From NCBI RefSeq assembly GCF_019931145.1, contig NZ_JAIOUV010000006.1:1-64000 (forward strand): a DNA stretch of 64,000 bases, given 5' to 3'. A model generated the notes under the pieces. The model had not been told where the DNA came from and did not search any database. It saw only the letters and a list, made by a program, of their open reading frames with translations. This document shows, in pieces, positions 42,777 to 50,255 of the stretch. The stretch's first letter is position 1. Every line of letters starts with the position of its first letter. The translations under genes and the position numbers were made by a program. The DNA is from Marinicella meishanensis (GTDB taxonomy: Bacteria > Pseudomonadota > Gammaproteobacteria > Xanthomonadales > Marinicellaceae).

Positions 42777-44180
42777 CTAGTCATCTGATAATTCTTCAAA
42801 GCCGGTGACAAATATGGGTATTTCATCGGCGATTGGCACTTCAGCTGCGCCGATGTCGACGATGCCGGTGTTGCCGATGCGATTGTTGTCGTAGAAATCG
42901 AACTCAGGCAAGGTGTTGGGCCAGGGATTGTTGTTGCCCATGTCGCGTGCCGGCGAGTTCTCTGCAATCATCGGTTCATCCACATTCAGCAATTGAGGAT
43001 CGGCAGTGGAATTGTTGCTTTGTTGGATGTTGGCATGGATGAAGTTGCTGCCGTTGTCCAAGGCCATGATGTTGTTGCCGAAGCGGGTGCCACTGGTGCC
43101 GGTGATAAAAACACTGGCTTGGTCGTGGTCGTAAAAGGTGTTGTTGATCAAGGTCATGACGGCGCTGTCTCTGGATTCAGATCGGATGCCTTTGGTGTCG
43201 GCGTTGTGGATGAAGTTGTTGGCAAACCACATCTGCGAATCATTGCGGCCCAATAAGTTGACCTGTTCCAGTGCATTGGGGCTGATATCGGTGTCGTCAT
43301 TTTGGGCCGCCAACACGTCGTTGTTGGCAATCACACCCACGGCTTGTTCACTGAGCCAGAAGCTGGCATTGACACCCACCACACTGGCCGCTTCGGTGTT
43401 GATGTTTTGTGCCAGATAATTGTGGGTGAATGTCACCTCGGTTTGATCATTGGCATCGATAAACACACCCAGGCCAGTGACCTGACTGGGGGAGTCGCTG
43501 CGGCTGCGGGTGATCACTGAATCAGTGACGGTTAATTGCGCTTGGTTGTTCATGCGGGCCATCATGCCGACGCCGGAGATGGTGCTGCTGGTGGATTCTG
43601 CCAAGTTGTTGGATATGGCCACGCCTATGAGGTTGGTTTGGCTGTTGGTGAAACCGACCACTTCCAGGCCCGCACCGGTGGCGCCATTGGTGTTGATGGC
43701 AAAGTTGTTGGCCAGCAAGATGTTGGTTAAATTGAACACAGAAGTGCCATTGACAAAGGCGTTGATGCCAGCCCCAAAGCCCACATTGGAACCACGTTGA
43801 ACGGCAAAATTGTGTAAAGTCAGTTCCCCATCTGGCAGGTTCACATTCAACACCCGAGAAGTGCCATAGCTGGTCAAATCAGCACCGGCATACAGTGATG
43901 TCGAAGTGTATGAGTCAGTTTGCGAGACAAAGCCGCTGTCCCAGCCACCGGAAATGGTCAAATCGGTGCCATTGCTGATGCTGATAGAGACGCTGGTGTT
44001 GAAGGATTGGCCACTTTGCAGGCGGATTTCGTGGGTGCCACCAGCTGTTACAGCCGCATTTACGGCCGCTTGCAGGTCTGAGAAATCGGCGTTGGGGTTG
44101 CCATTAAAACTGACGGTGTAAACCGTTCCCTGGGCTGCGGTGAAAAAGCACACCATTGCCATGGCCATCATAAGTTTCAT
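42777..44180 (-). CDS. Secreted right-handed beta-helix protein with IFxxxFE tail
   Basis: A 467-residue exported protein. The signal 'MKLMMAMAMVCFFTAAQGTV' ends near 18. The body is a parallel beta-helix with many N-x-F/I turns ('LTISGGWDSG', 'FVNGTSVFNLTNILLANNFA', 'DTKGIRSESRDSAVMTLINN'). The end matches a 'choice-of-anchor Q' region: 'ENSPARDMGNNNPWP' then 'NNRIGNTGIVDIGAAE', followed by the tail 'IPIFVTGFEELSDD'. It is probably a surface adhesin or polysaccharide-binding protein. No catalytic site is evident. The start at 44180 follows a good ribosome site. Confidence 0.75.
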   Translation of the reverse strand: MKLMMAMAMVCFFTAAQGTVYTVSFNGNPNADFSDLQAAVNAAVTAGGTHEIRLQSGQSFNTSVSISISNGTDLTISGGWDSGFVSQTDSYTSTSLYAGADLTSYGTSRVLNVNLPDGELTLHNFAVQRGSNVGFGAGINAFVNGTSVFNLTNILLANNFAINTNGATGAGLEVVGFTNSQTNLIGVAISNNLAESTSSTISGVGMMARMNNQAQLTVTDSVITRSRSDSPSQVTGLGVFIDANDQTEVTFTHNYLAQNINTEAASVVGVNASFWLSEQAVGVIANNDVLAAQNDDTDISPNALEQVNLLGRNDSQMWFANNFIHNADTKGIRSESRDSAVMTLINNTFYDHDQASVFITGTSGTRFGNNIMALDNGSNFIHANIQQSNNSTADPQLLNVDEPMIAENSPARDMGNNNPWPNTLPEFDFYDNNRIGNTGIVDIGAAEVPIADEIPIFVTGFEELSDD

Positions 44181-44363
44181 CGTGTTTACCTCTTGTTTGT
44201 CGTTGTGATCTGAAGTTGGGAAACTGCATTCCTTGGCGTCTTTAACAAGGCACCCAGGCAATCACTGACATGTTTTTGGGTGATTTTTGAAGATTCAGTC
44301 CGACATCTTGGGTGCAGTGCGGTATATTGGCCGCTTGTATTGGCAGAAAACGGGTACTTGATC

Positions 44364-45221
44364 ATGCTGGCTAAAGTCATTGGGTGTTGTGGGTTGTTGG
44401 GTTATGGCCTGCTGTTATCAGCCAATCCCTTGGAACAAACCATCGCCGCCATTGAGCAACAAATCGCTGGGCGCATTGGGGTGGCGGTTTGGGACACTGA
44501 TTCGAATCAACAATGGCAGTACCATGGCGATCAGCGTTTTCCCATGATGAGCACCTTCAAAACCCTGGCCTGTGCCAACATGCTGTACGATGTCAGTCAA
44601 GGGAAGCTGGATCCCAAACAAAGCAGCCACATCAACGCCGAGCAATTGGTTGAATGGTCACCCATCACCAAAAGCATGGTGGGCCAGCCCCTTTCGGTGT
44701 TTGATGCTTGTGAAGCCACCTTGTTGACCAGCGACAACACCGCAGCCAATGTGGTGTTACAGCACATCGGAGGACCGGCTGGTTTGACAGAGTTCTTGCG
44801 ATCCATGGGCGATGCAGTGACCCGATTGGACCGCAAGGAACCGGAGTTGAATGAAGCCCAAACAGGGGATCCACGCGACACCACCACCCCGCATGCCATG
44901 GTGCAAACTTTGCAGCGTGTGTTGCTGACTGATTCGGTCCTCAAGCTGGCAGACCGCCAGCAGTTGCGGTCATGGATGCAGCAAAACCGGGTGTCCGACC
45001 AGGTGCTGCGTGCGGTGTTACCGGAAAGTTGGCTGATCGCGGACCGCACCGGCGCCGGGGCCAATGGTTCCCGCGGCATCACCGCTTTGTTGTGGCAAGA
45101 AGGTCGTTCACCGATCATTGTTGCCATTTACGTGACTGAAACCGAGTTGTCATTGGCTGAACGCAACCACACCATGGGGGCCATTGGCCGCGAAATATTC
45201 AAGGCCTTTGACGTACAATGA
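44364..45221 (+). CDS. Class A beta-lactamase, RTG type
   Basis: A 285-residue exported enzyme that should hydrolyse beta-lactams in the periplasm. The N-terminus 'LAKVIGCCGLLGYGLLLSA' is a signal peptide. All class A motifs are visible: S70xxK in 'MMSTFKTLACAN', SDN in 'LLTSDNTAAN', E166xxxN in 'DRKEPELNEAQTGDPRDTTT', and K/RTG as 'DRTGAG'. The Arg in the RTG triad, and Cys residues near positions 77 and 123, place it near the carbenicillinase (CARB/PSE) group. I chose ATG 44364; the frame from 44280 lacks a ribosome site. It is divergent from the beta-helix gene and is a chromosomal gene with no mobile element beside it. Confidence 0.93.
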   Translation: MLAKVIGCCGLLGYGLLLSANPLEQTIAAIEQQIAGRIGVAVWDTDSNQQWQYHGDQRFPMMSTFKTLACANMLYDVSQGKLDPKQSSHINAEQLVEWSPITKSMVGQPLSVFDACEATLLTSDNTAANVVLQHIGGPAGLTEFLRSMGDAVTRLDRKEPELNEAQTGDPRDTTTPHAMVQTLQRVLLTDSVLKLADRQQLRSWMQQNRVSDQVLRAVLPESWLIADRTGAGANGSRGITALLWQEGRSPIIVAIYVTETELSLAERNHTMGAIGREIFKAFDVQ

Positions 45222-45347
45222 ATGTCGACTGATTGATCCAAGAGGGCACACAGTCGGATGCCGTTGGGGACTTTAAATCAAGATCAATTGTGTGGTTTTG
45301 CTGGGTGGTGGTATTGATGTCTATGAACAAATGAATTGGAGGCTGTC

Positions 45348-46202
45348 ATGAAAGCATTGAAAATTGGGGTGGTGGTCGGACTGGTGTTGCTGTTGGGTCC
45401 GCTGGGTTGGATCTATGGCCACAGTGAATACAAATTAAGGCAAGTGGCACCGCCGGCGCCATTCAAGCTCACTTTAAGTCCGTCGGCTGCGGTGCTGCAG
45501 CAAGGTCAGCACATCACCCGCACCCGGGGATGTTTTGGCTGCCATGGCCAACAATTACAAGGGCGCGATTTCAGTGAGCAATGGGATTGGGTCAAGCGGG
45601 CCGTGGCGCCCAATCTGGCGGCTTATGCCAAACAACATGATCCAGCCACTCTGGAGCGGGCCATCCGCCATGGCATTGGTGCCGATGGCCGGGCCTTGTG
45701 GTCGATGCCTTCTTACAACTACACCCGTTTGACCGACCAAGATCTGTCGGCCTTGATCCTGTATCTGCAATCAGCAACTGTGGTGGAACAAGCCTTGCCC
45801 AGCCCGGCACTGGGACTGAATGCGCGCTGGGAAATGACTTACCATGGACTGGAAAACATGCATGAGCTGGTGGCGCAGGTGCCGCCGCTGAAGCTCGAGG
45901 ATGCCGAAAATGGTGACCTGCGGGCCGGTGAATACCTGGCCATGACCACCTGCAATGAATGCCATGGCCTGGATTTGCAGGGCGAGAATTTTCCAGATGG
46001 GAGCACCCCCAACCTGGCGGCCATGATCAAAGCCTATGACAAAGCCCAGTTCGATCGCCTGATGAAGCAGGGCGTTGGCTTGGGCGAACGGGCCGATTTG
46101 GGCCTGATGTCGATGGTGGCCAAGGACCGCTTTGCTTACTTCACCGAAGATGAGCTGCGGCAGTTGTATGCCTATTTGCAGCAGCTGGAAGTCAAACTTT
46201 GA
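45348..46202 (+). CDS. Membrane-anchored dihaem cytochrome c
   Basis: A 284-residue protein. The N-terminal segment 'IGVVVGLVLLLGPLGWIYG' anchors it in the inner membrane. Two haem c sites are visible: 'TRGCFGCHGQQLQGRDF' (about 61-65) and 'TTCNECHGLDLQGENF' (about 201-205), each followed by a conserved Met-containing loop ('LWSMPSYNYTRLTDQDLSAL' and 'DLGLMSMVAKDRFAYF'). The domains face the periplasm and transfer electrons. It has no visible oxidase or dehydrogenase partner in this window. ATG 45348 has a TTGGAGG ribosome site. Confidence 0.9.
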   Translation: MKALKIGVVVGLVLLLGPLGWIYGHSEYKLRQVAPPAPFKLTLSPSAAVLQQGQHITRTRGCFGCHGQQLQGRDFSEQWDWVKRAVAPNLAAYAKQHDPATLERAIRHGIGADGRALWSMPSYNYTRLTDQDLSALILYLQSATVVEQALPSPALGLNARWEMTYHGLENMHELVAQVPPLKLEDAENGDLRAGEYLAMTTCNECHGLDLQGENFPDGSTPNLAAMIKAYDKAQFDRLMKQGVGLGERADLGLMSMVAKDRFAYFTEDELRQLYAYLQQLEVKL

Positions 46203-46230
46203 GGGGTTGATCCTGACAGGTGAGTTGTCA

Positions 46231-46245
46231 TCAATCGACAAAACT
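46231..46245. repeat. 15-bp sequence matching MITE terminal repeat
   Basis: TCAATCGACAAAACT is identical to 54192-54206, the end of the inverted repeat of the element at 54191-54367. A chance match of 15 bases in 64 kb is unlikely. It lies 59 bp upstream of the spondin-N gene start, so it may be a remnant of the element or a regulator site. Confidence 0.5.
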
Positions 46246-46303
46246 TGTGATAATTTTGTCCAAATCAGTTCTACTCTGACAAGTTCTGAAAGCGGAGGAT
46301 CGC

Positions 46304-47356
46304 ATGAAAAAATGTTGGAGCAGTCTGATCATGCTGCTGGCATGGCCATTGACTTGGGCCCAAGTGGAACCGGCTTATGTGGCCACTTACCGGGTTACCT
46401 TTGAATCTGACTGGAGTGCCAACACACACCCGGTGGATTTTCCTGCTGATCCCCACTACTCCGGATTGATCGGCGCCTCCCACGGTGCCGAGACCCACTT
46501 GTGGTCGATGGGTGAATTGGCCAGCCCAGGGATCCAATTGATGGCTGAAACGGGCAGCAAGTCGATCCTCAGCAACGAAGTGGCCGCTTTGATTCAGTCT
46601 GGCATGGCAGAGTTTTTATTGTCTGGACCTGGCATGGGTGATTCTCCCGGTTCGGTGAACATGGTGTTCGATGTGAGCCAAGCCCATCCGCGCGTCAGTT
46701 TGGTGTCGATGATTGCGCCCAGTCCTGATTGGTTTGTCGGGGTGGATGGTTTGTCCATGCGTGAAGCAGGTCAATGGCTGGACCGCATAGAAGTGGACTT
46801 GCGGGCTTATGATGCGGGCACCGACAGCGGCACCAGATACACCTCATCCAATTCAGCCACCGCACCGCCTGCAGCGATTCAGGCCATCAACTCATCGCCT
46901 TTTGATGTGAATCCGGTGTTGGGGCGGTTTGTCTTCGAATTGTTGGATACCGCTGGGGCTTTTCCCTGGTCTGGAGCGCACAGTGGTTTGTACTTTGACC
47001 CCAACAATTCAGGCGATGGCGTGACTTTGATCGTTTCCGAAGGCGAAACCCGTAATTTCGTGCTGGCCACCTGGTACACCTACCGCGATGGGCAACAAAT
47101 GTGGTTGGCCGGCAGCGCTGACTTCGAACCAGGTGACACCGCAGTTGAGGTCAACATGTTGCGCACCACAGGCGCCAATTTTGGCATCGATTTCAACGCC
47201 GCTGATGTGACCGCGATCAATTGGGGTAACTTGACCTTGAGTGTGCCCGCTTGTGGCGTCATTGATATGGCCTATGAGGGTGTTGAAAACCCCACAGAAG
47301 TGGGTACCACCCAATACCGACAACTGGCTGGCATCGAAGCATTGCGATGTGAGTGA
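46304..47356 (+). CDS. Exported spondin-N domain protein
   Basis: A 350-residue exported protein. The signal is 'SSLIMLLAWPLTWAQ'. Residues about 25-190 are a spondin-N (PF06468) domain: 'ATYRVTFESDWSANTHPVDF', 'YSGLIGASHGAETHLWS', 'SGMAEFLLSGPGMGDSPGS' and 'WFVGVDGLSMREAGQWLDRI'. In animals this domain is in F-spondin; in bacteria its role is not settled. The C-terminal 130 residues ('SGLYFDPNNSGDGVTLIVSE', 'FVLATWYTYRDGQQMWLAGS') form a second domain common in secreted gammaproteobacterial proteins. A ribosome site GCGGAGG precedes the ATG. Confidence 0.85.
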   Translation: MKKCWSSLIMLLAWPLTWAQVEPAYVATYRVTFESDWSANTHPVDFPADPHYSGLIGASHGAETHLWSMGELASPGIQLMAETGSKSILSNEVAALIQSGMAEFLLSGPGMGDSPGSVNMVFDVSQAHPRVSLVSMIAPSPDWFVGVDGLSMREAGQWLDRIEVDLRAYDAGTDSGTRYTSSNSATAPPAAIQAINSSPFDVNPVLGRFVFELLDTAGAFPWSGAHSGLYFDPNNSGDGVTLIVSEGETRNFVLATWYTYRDGQQMWLAGSADFEPGDTAVEVNMLRTTGANFGIDFNAADVTAINWGNLTLSVPACGVIDMAYEGVENPTEVGTTQYRQLAGIEALRCE

Positions 47357-47439
47357 GCAGCATTGGCAGGTGCCTGTGCATCATTGGAACAACCAAACTT
47401 GCTGTGTATAATCTGATTAATCGTTCCAAGGATACCAAC

Positions 47440-47808
47440 ATGACCGACACCAGTCACCATGATCAGCGCATTGCCCGCATGACTTTCGCGTCGATTTATC
47501 CGCTGTATTTGCAGAAGGTGGAGAAGAAAGGCAAGACCCAAGCCGAGTTGCATCAGGTGATCACTTGGTTAACAGCTTTTGATGATCAACAGCTGCAACA
47601 GCTGATTGATGAGGGGGTTGATTTTGCCGAGTTTTTCAAACGCGCCACTTTAAACCCGCATGCCGATTTGATCAAAGGCTTGATCTGCGGTTATCGAGTG
47701 GAGGAGATCACCAACCCCCTGACACAGCAGGTCCGGTATTTGGACAAGCTGGTGGATGAGTTGGCCCGCGGTAAGAAAATGGCCAACATCCTCAGAACGC
47801 CAAAATAA
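47440..47808 (+). CDS. DUF2200 family protein
   Basis: A 122-residue cytoplasmic protein that matches DUF2200 end to end: 'RIARMTFASIYPLYLQKVEK', 'KGKTQAELHQVITWLTAF', 'GVDFAEFFKRATLNPHADLI' and 'MRYLDKLVDELARGKKM'-like residues at the end (here 'VRYLDKLVDELARGKKM'). The function of the family is unknown. ATG 47440 was chosen because the family begins at this point; the frame extends further upstream but without similarity. Confidence 0.9.
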   Translation: MTDTSHHDQRIARMTFASIYPLYLQKVEKKGKTQAELHQVITWLTAFDDQQLQQLIDEGVDFAEFFKRATLNPHADLIKGLICGYRVEEITNPLTQQVRYLDKLVDELARGKKMANILRTPK

Positions 47809-47911
47809 ACCGGGACCAAAACGAAGTTTCAAAAACCTCACTTTAGCGCTGTTATTTTCACGTCGATTTCTATAACCTATGGGCTTTTGAATTATTGGTG
47901 AGGAGAGTTGA

Positions 47912-49831
47912 ATGAAGTTGATGTCATTGAAGAAAATGGGCTTGATGCTGGTGCTGGGTACCGGTTTAAGTTGGGCACTGTCAGCCAAAGAGGTGATGAC
48001 ACCTGAAAAATTGTGGCAAGTGAAACGGGTCAGTCCATTGGGCTTGAACCAAGCCCGGACCCACGTCATTTACTCGGTGACCACGCCCAACATCGAGGGC
48101 AATGCAATGGACAAAAAGGTTTACCAAGTGGCGATCAAGGATGGCCAGACGCAGCTGTTGGAGGCTTATCAAGGCCAGTTGAAGGATGACAAGATTTCAC
48201 CCGATGGCAGCAAAAAACTGATGCACGAAGCGGTGTCGGTGGAGGCGGTGTTGGCCACTGAGCGCCATGAGTCCTTGGCCAAAGCCAACGCCTATGTGTT
48301 TGATGATTTGAATTATCGGCACTGGGACACCTGGAATGACGGTTCTTTTAATCACGTGTTCTATCAGGACCTGAAGACCGAAGCCAAGGTCGACATCATG
48401 GCTGGTGAGCCGCATGACACCCCCCAATCGCCCTTTGGCGGTGCCGAAGACTACATTTGGGGCCCCAACGGTGAGTCGATTTATTATGTCAGCAAGAAGT
48501 TAACTGGCACCGAATACGTGACCAGCACCAACACCGACATTTATCGCTATGATCTGGCCAGCAAAAAAACCACCAACCTCACCGCGGACAACCCCGGTTA
48601 TGACACCCATCCAGAATTTTCATCGACCGGCCAGCTGGCTTTCTTGCGCATGGATGAACCTGGGTATGAGGCCGATAAGAATGACTTGATGGTGATGCAC
48701 GATGGTCGCGCGGTGAATTTGACCGCCCATTGGGATGGCACAGTCAGAGACTTTCAGTGGAGTAATGACGCCAAGCACATCTACTTTGTGGCGCCGATTG
48801 ATGGCACCATCCAGTTGTTTCAAGTGGCGGTGGATCTCGATAACGCCGAGCCAGCCAAGATCACCCAGTTGACCCAAGGTTTGTTCGATGTCAATGGCAT
48901 CGTCGCTGAGGTTGACGGACAATTGATCGTGACCCGCAACAGCATGAACGCGGCCAAAGAAATCTACCGCTTTGACTTGGCCAGCCAACAGCTGCATGCC
49001 TTGACCGCTGTGAATGACGATTTTTACGCGGCCCTGGATTTGCCCACGGTGAAACAGCGCATGGTGAAAACCGCTGATGGTCACGACATGTTGGTGTGGG
49101 TGATCTATCCTCCGGGGTTCAATGAGCGCAAAAAATACCCGACCTTGTTGTACTTGCAAGGCGGTCCGCAATCACCTTTGTCGCAGTTTTACTCTTTCCG
49201 TTGGAATTTTCAATTGATGGCTTCGCAAGGCTACATCGTGGTGGCCCCCAATCGCCGTGGCATGCCGGGTCATGGCGTGGCCTGGAATGAAGCCATCAGC
49301 AAAGACTGGGGTGGTGGTGCGATGCAAGATTACCTCGATGCCATCGATGCGGTGGCCGAAGAGAAATATGTGGACAACGACCGCCTGGGTGCGATTGGTG
49401 CCAGTTTCGGTGGTTATTCGGCGTTTTATTTGGCCGGCCACCACGATGGCCGCTTCAAAACCTTCATCTCACATGATGGGGTGTTTGATTTCCGCAGCAT
49501 GTATGGCACCACCGAAGAATTGTTCTTTGTGAACCACGACGTGGGTGGTCCGTACTGGGATACAAACAATGCCGCAGCGCAGCAAAGCTACAACGAATTC
49601 AATCCCAGCAATTTTGTCGCCAAGTGGGATGCACCGATGTTGGTGATCCATGGCGGCAAAGACTATCGCGTGCCTCTGGGGCAGGGCATCCAAGCTTTCC
49701 AGGCCGCCAAGCTCAGGGGCCTGAAAAGCCGCTTCCTGTATTTCCCCGAGGAAAACCACTGGGTGCTGACCCCACAAAACGGCATTGTGTGGCAACGGGA
49801 ATTCTTCCGCTGGCTCACCGAAACCTTGTGA
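47912..49831 (+). CDS. Exported S9-family (prolyl oligopeptidase-type) peptidase
   Basis: A 639-residue exported serine peptidase. The signal 'MGLMLVLGTGLSWALSA' ends near 25. Residues about 30-370 form a seven-bladed propeller with repeated 'W/F-x-Y/D' strands ('YIWGPNGESIYYVSKK', 'FQWSNDAKHIYFVAP'). The alpha/beta hydrolase domain has the nucleophile in 'IGASFGGYSAFYLAG', Asp in 'VIHGGKDYRVPLGQG' and His in 'FPEENHWVLTPQN'. This is the dipeptidyl/acylaminoacyl peptidase group, acting on short peptides. A clear terminator follows at 49864. Confidence 0.93.
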   Translation: MKLMSLKKMGLMLVLGTGLSWALSAKEVMTPEKLWQVKRVSPLGLNQARTHVIYSVTTPNIEGNAMDKKVYQVAIKDGQTQLLEAYQGQLKDDKISPDGSKKLMHEAVSVEAVLATERHESLAKANAYVFDDLNYRHWDTWNDGSFNHVFYQDLKTEAKVDIMAGEPHDTPQSPFGGAEDYIWGPNGESIYYVSKKLTGTEYVTSTNTDIYRYDLASKKTTNLTADNPGYDTHPEFSSTGQLAFLRMDEPGYEADKNDLMVMHDGRAVNLTAHWDGTVRDFQWSNDAKHIYFVAPIDGTIQLFQVAVDLDNAEPAKITQLTQGLFDVNGIVAEVDGQLIVTRNSMNAAKEIYRFDLASQQLHALTAVNDDFYAALDLPTVKQRMVKTADGHDMLVWVIYPPGFNERKKYPTLLYLQGGPQSPLSQFYSFRWNFQLMASQGYIVVAPNRRGMPGHGVAWNEAISKDWGGGAMQDYLDAIDAVAEEKYVDNDRLGAIGASFGGYSAFYLAGHHDGRFKTFISHDGVFDFRSMYGTTEELFFVNHDVGGPYWDTNNAAAQQSYNEFNPSNFVAKWDAPMLVIHGGKDYRVPLGQGIQAFQAAKLRGLKSRFLYFPEENHWVLTPQNGIVWQREFFRWLTETL

Positions 49832-49863
49832 TGACCGCATAACGGCTCTGTCCGTTTTGCTGC

Positions 49864-49894
49864 AAAGCCGGTCCCGAAGGGGCCGGCTTTTTTT
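49864..49894 (+). terminator. Rho-independent terminator
   Basis: AAAGCCGG-T-CCC pairs with GGG-G-CCGGCTTT around the loop GAA, and runs into seven or more T. It starts 33 bp after the S9 peptidase stop. Strong and well placed. Confidence 0.85.
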
Positions 49895-50255
49895 GTGCCA
49901 GCCCAATCCAGATCGACCACCCGAACCGGCAAAAAATGACCGATGAATGGCAGCCATTCTCAAGTTTTGCAAACGCCATCCTTACAATGGGTACCAAGCT
50001 TGTGGACTGCGCCAGCCAGCCAAAAAAACAAACAAGCAGAAGGATTTGCGGCCTTTTCTTCATGCAATGATTAAGCCAATGCCTGAACCATTCTGCCCTC
50101 AGTTCGGGGCGGGTCAGGGTGTTTGTGTTGATGTGTCGATTTTATTTTGATTTTTTTGACAAAAATGCCACGCAGAATACGAGAGTAAAGATGAGTCTCA
50201 GGCTGATGCCTGATTGTTAACCTGGGTTTTTGAACCCAACAACCAAGAGAAGGAT

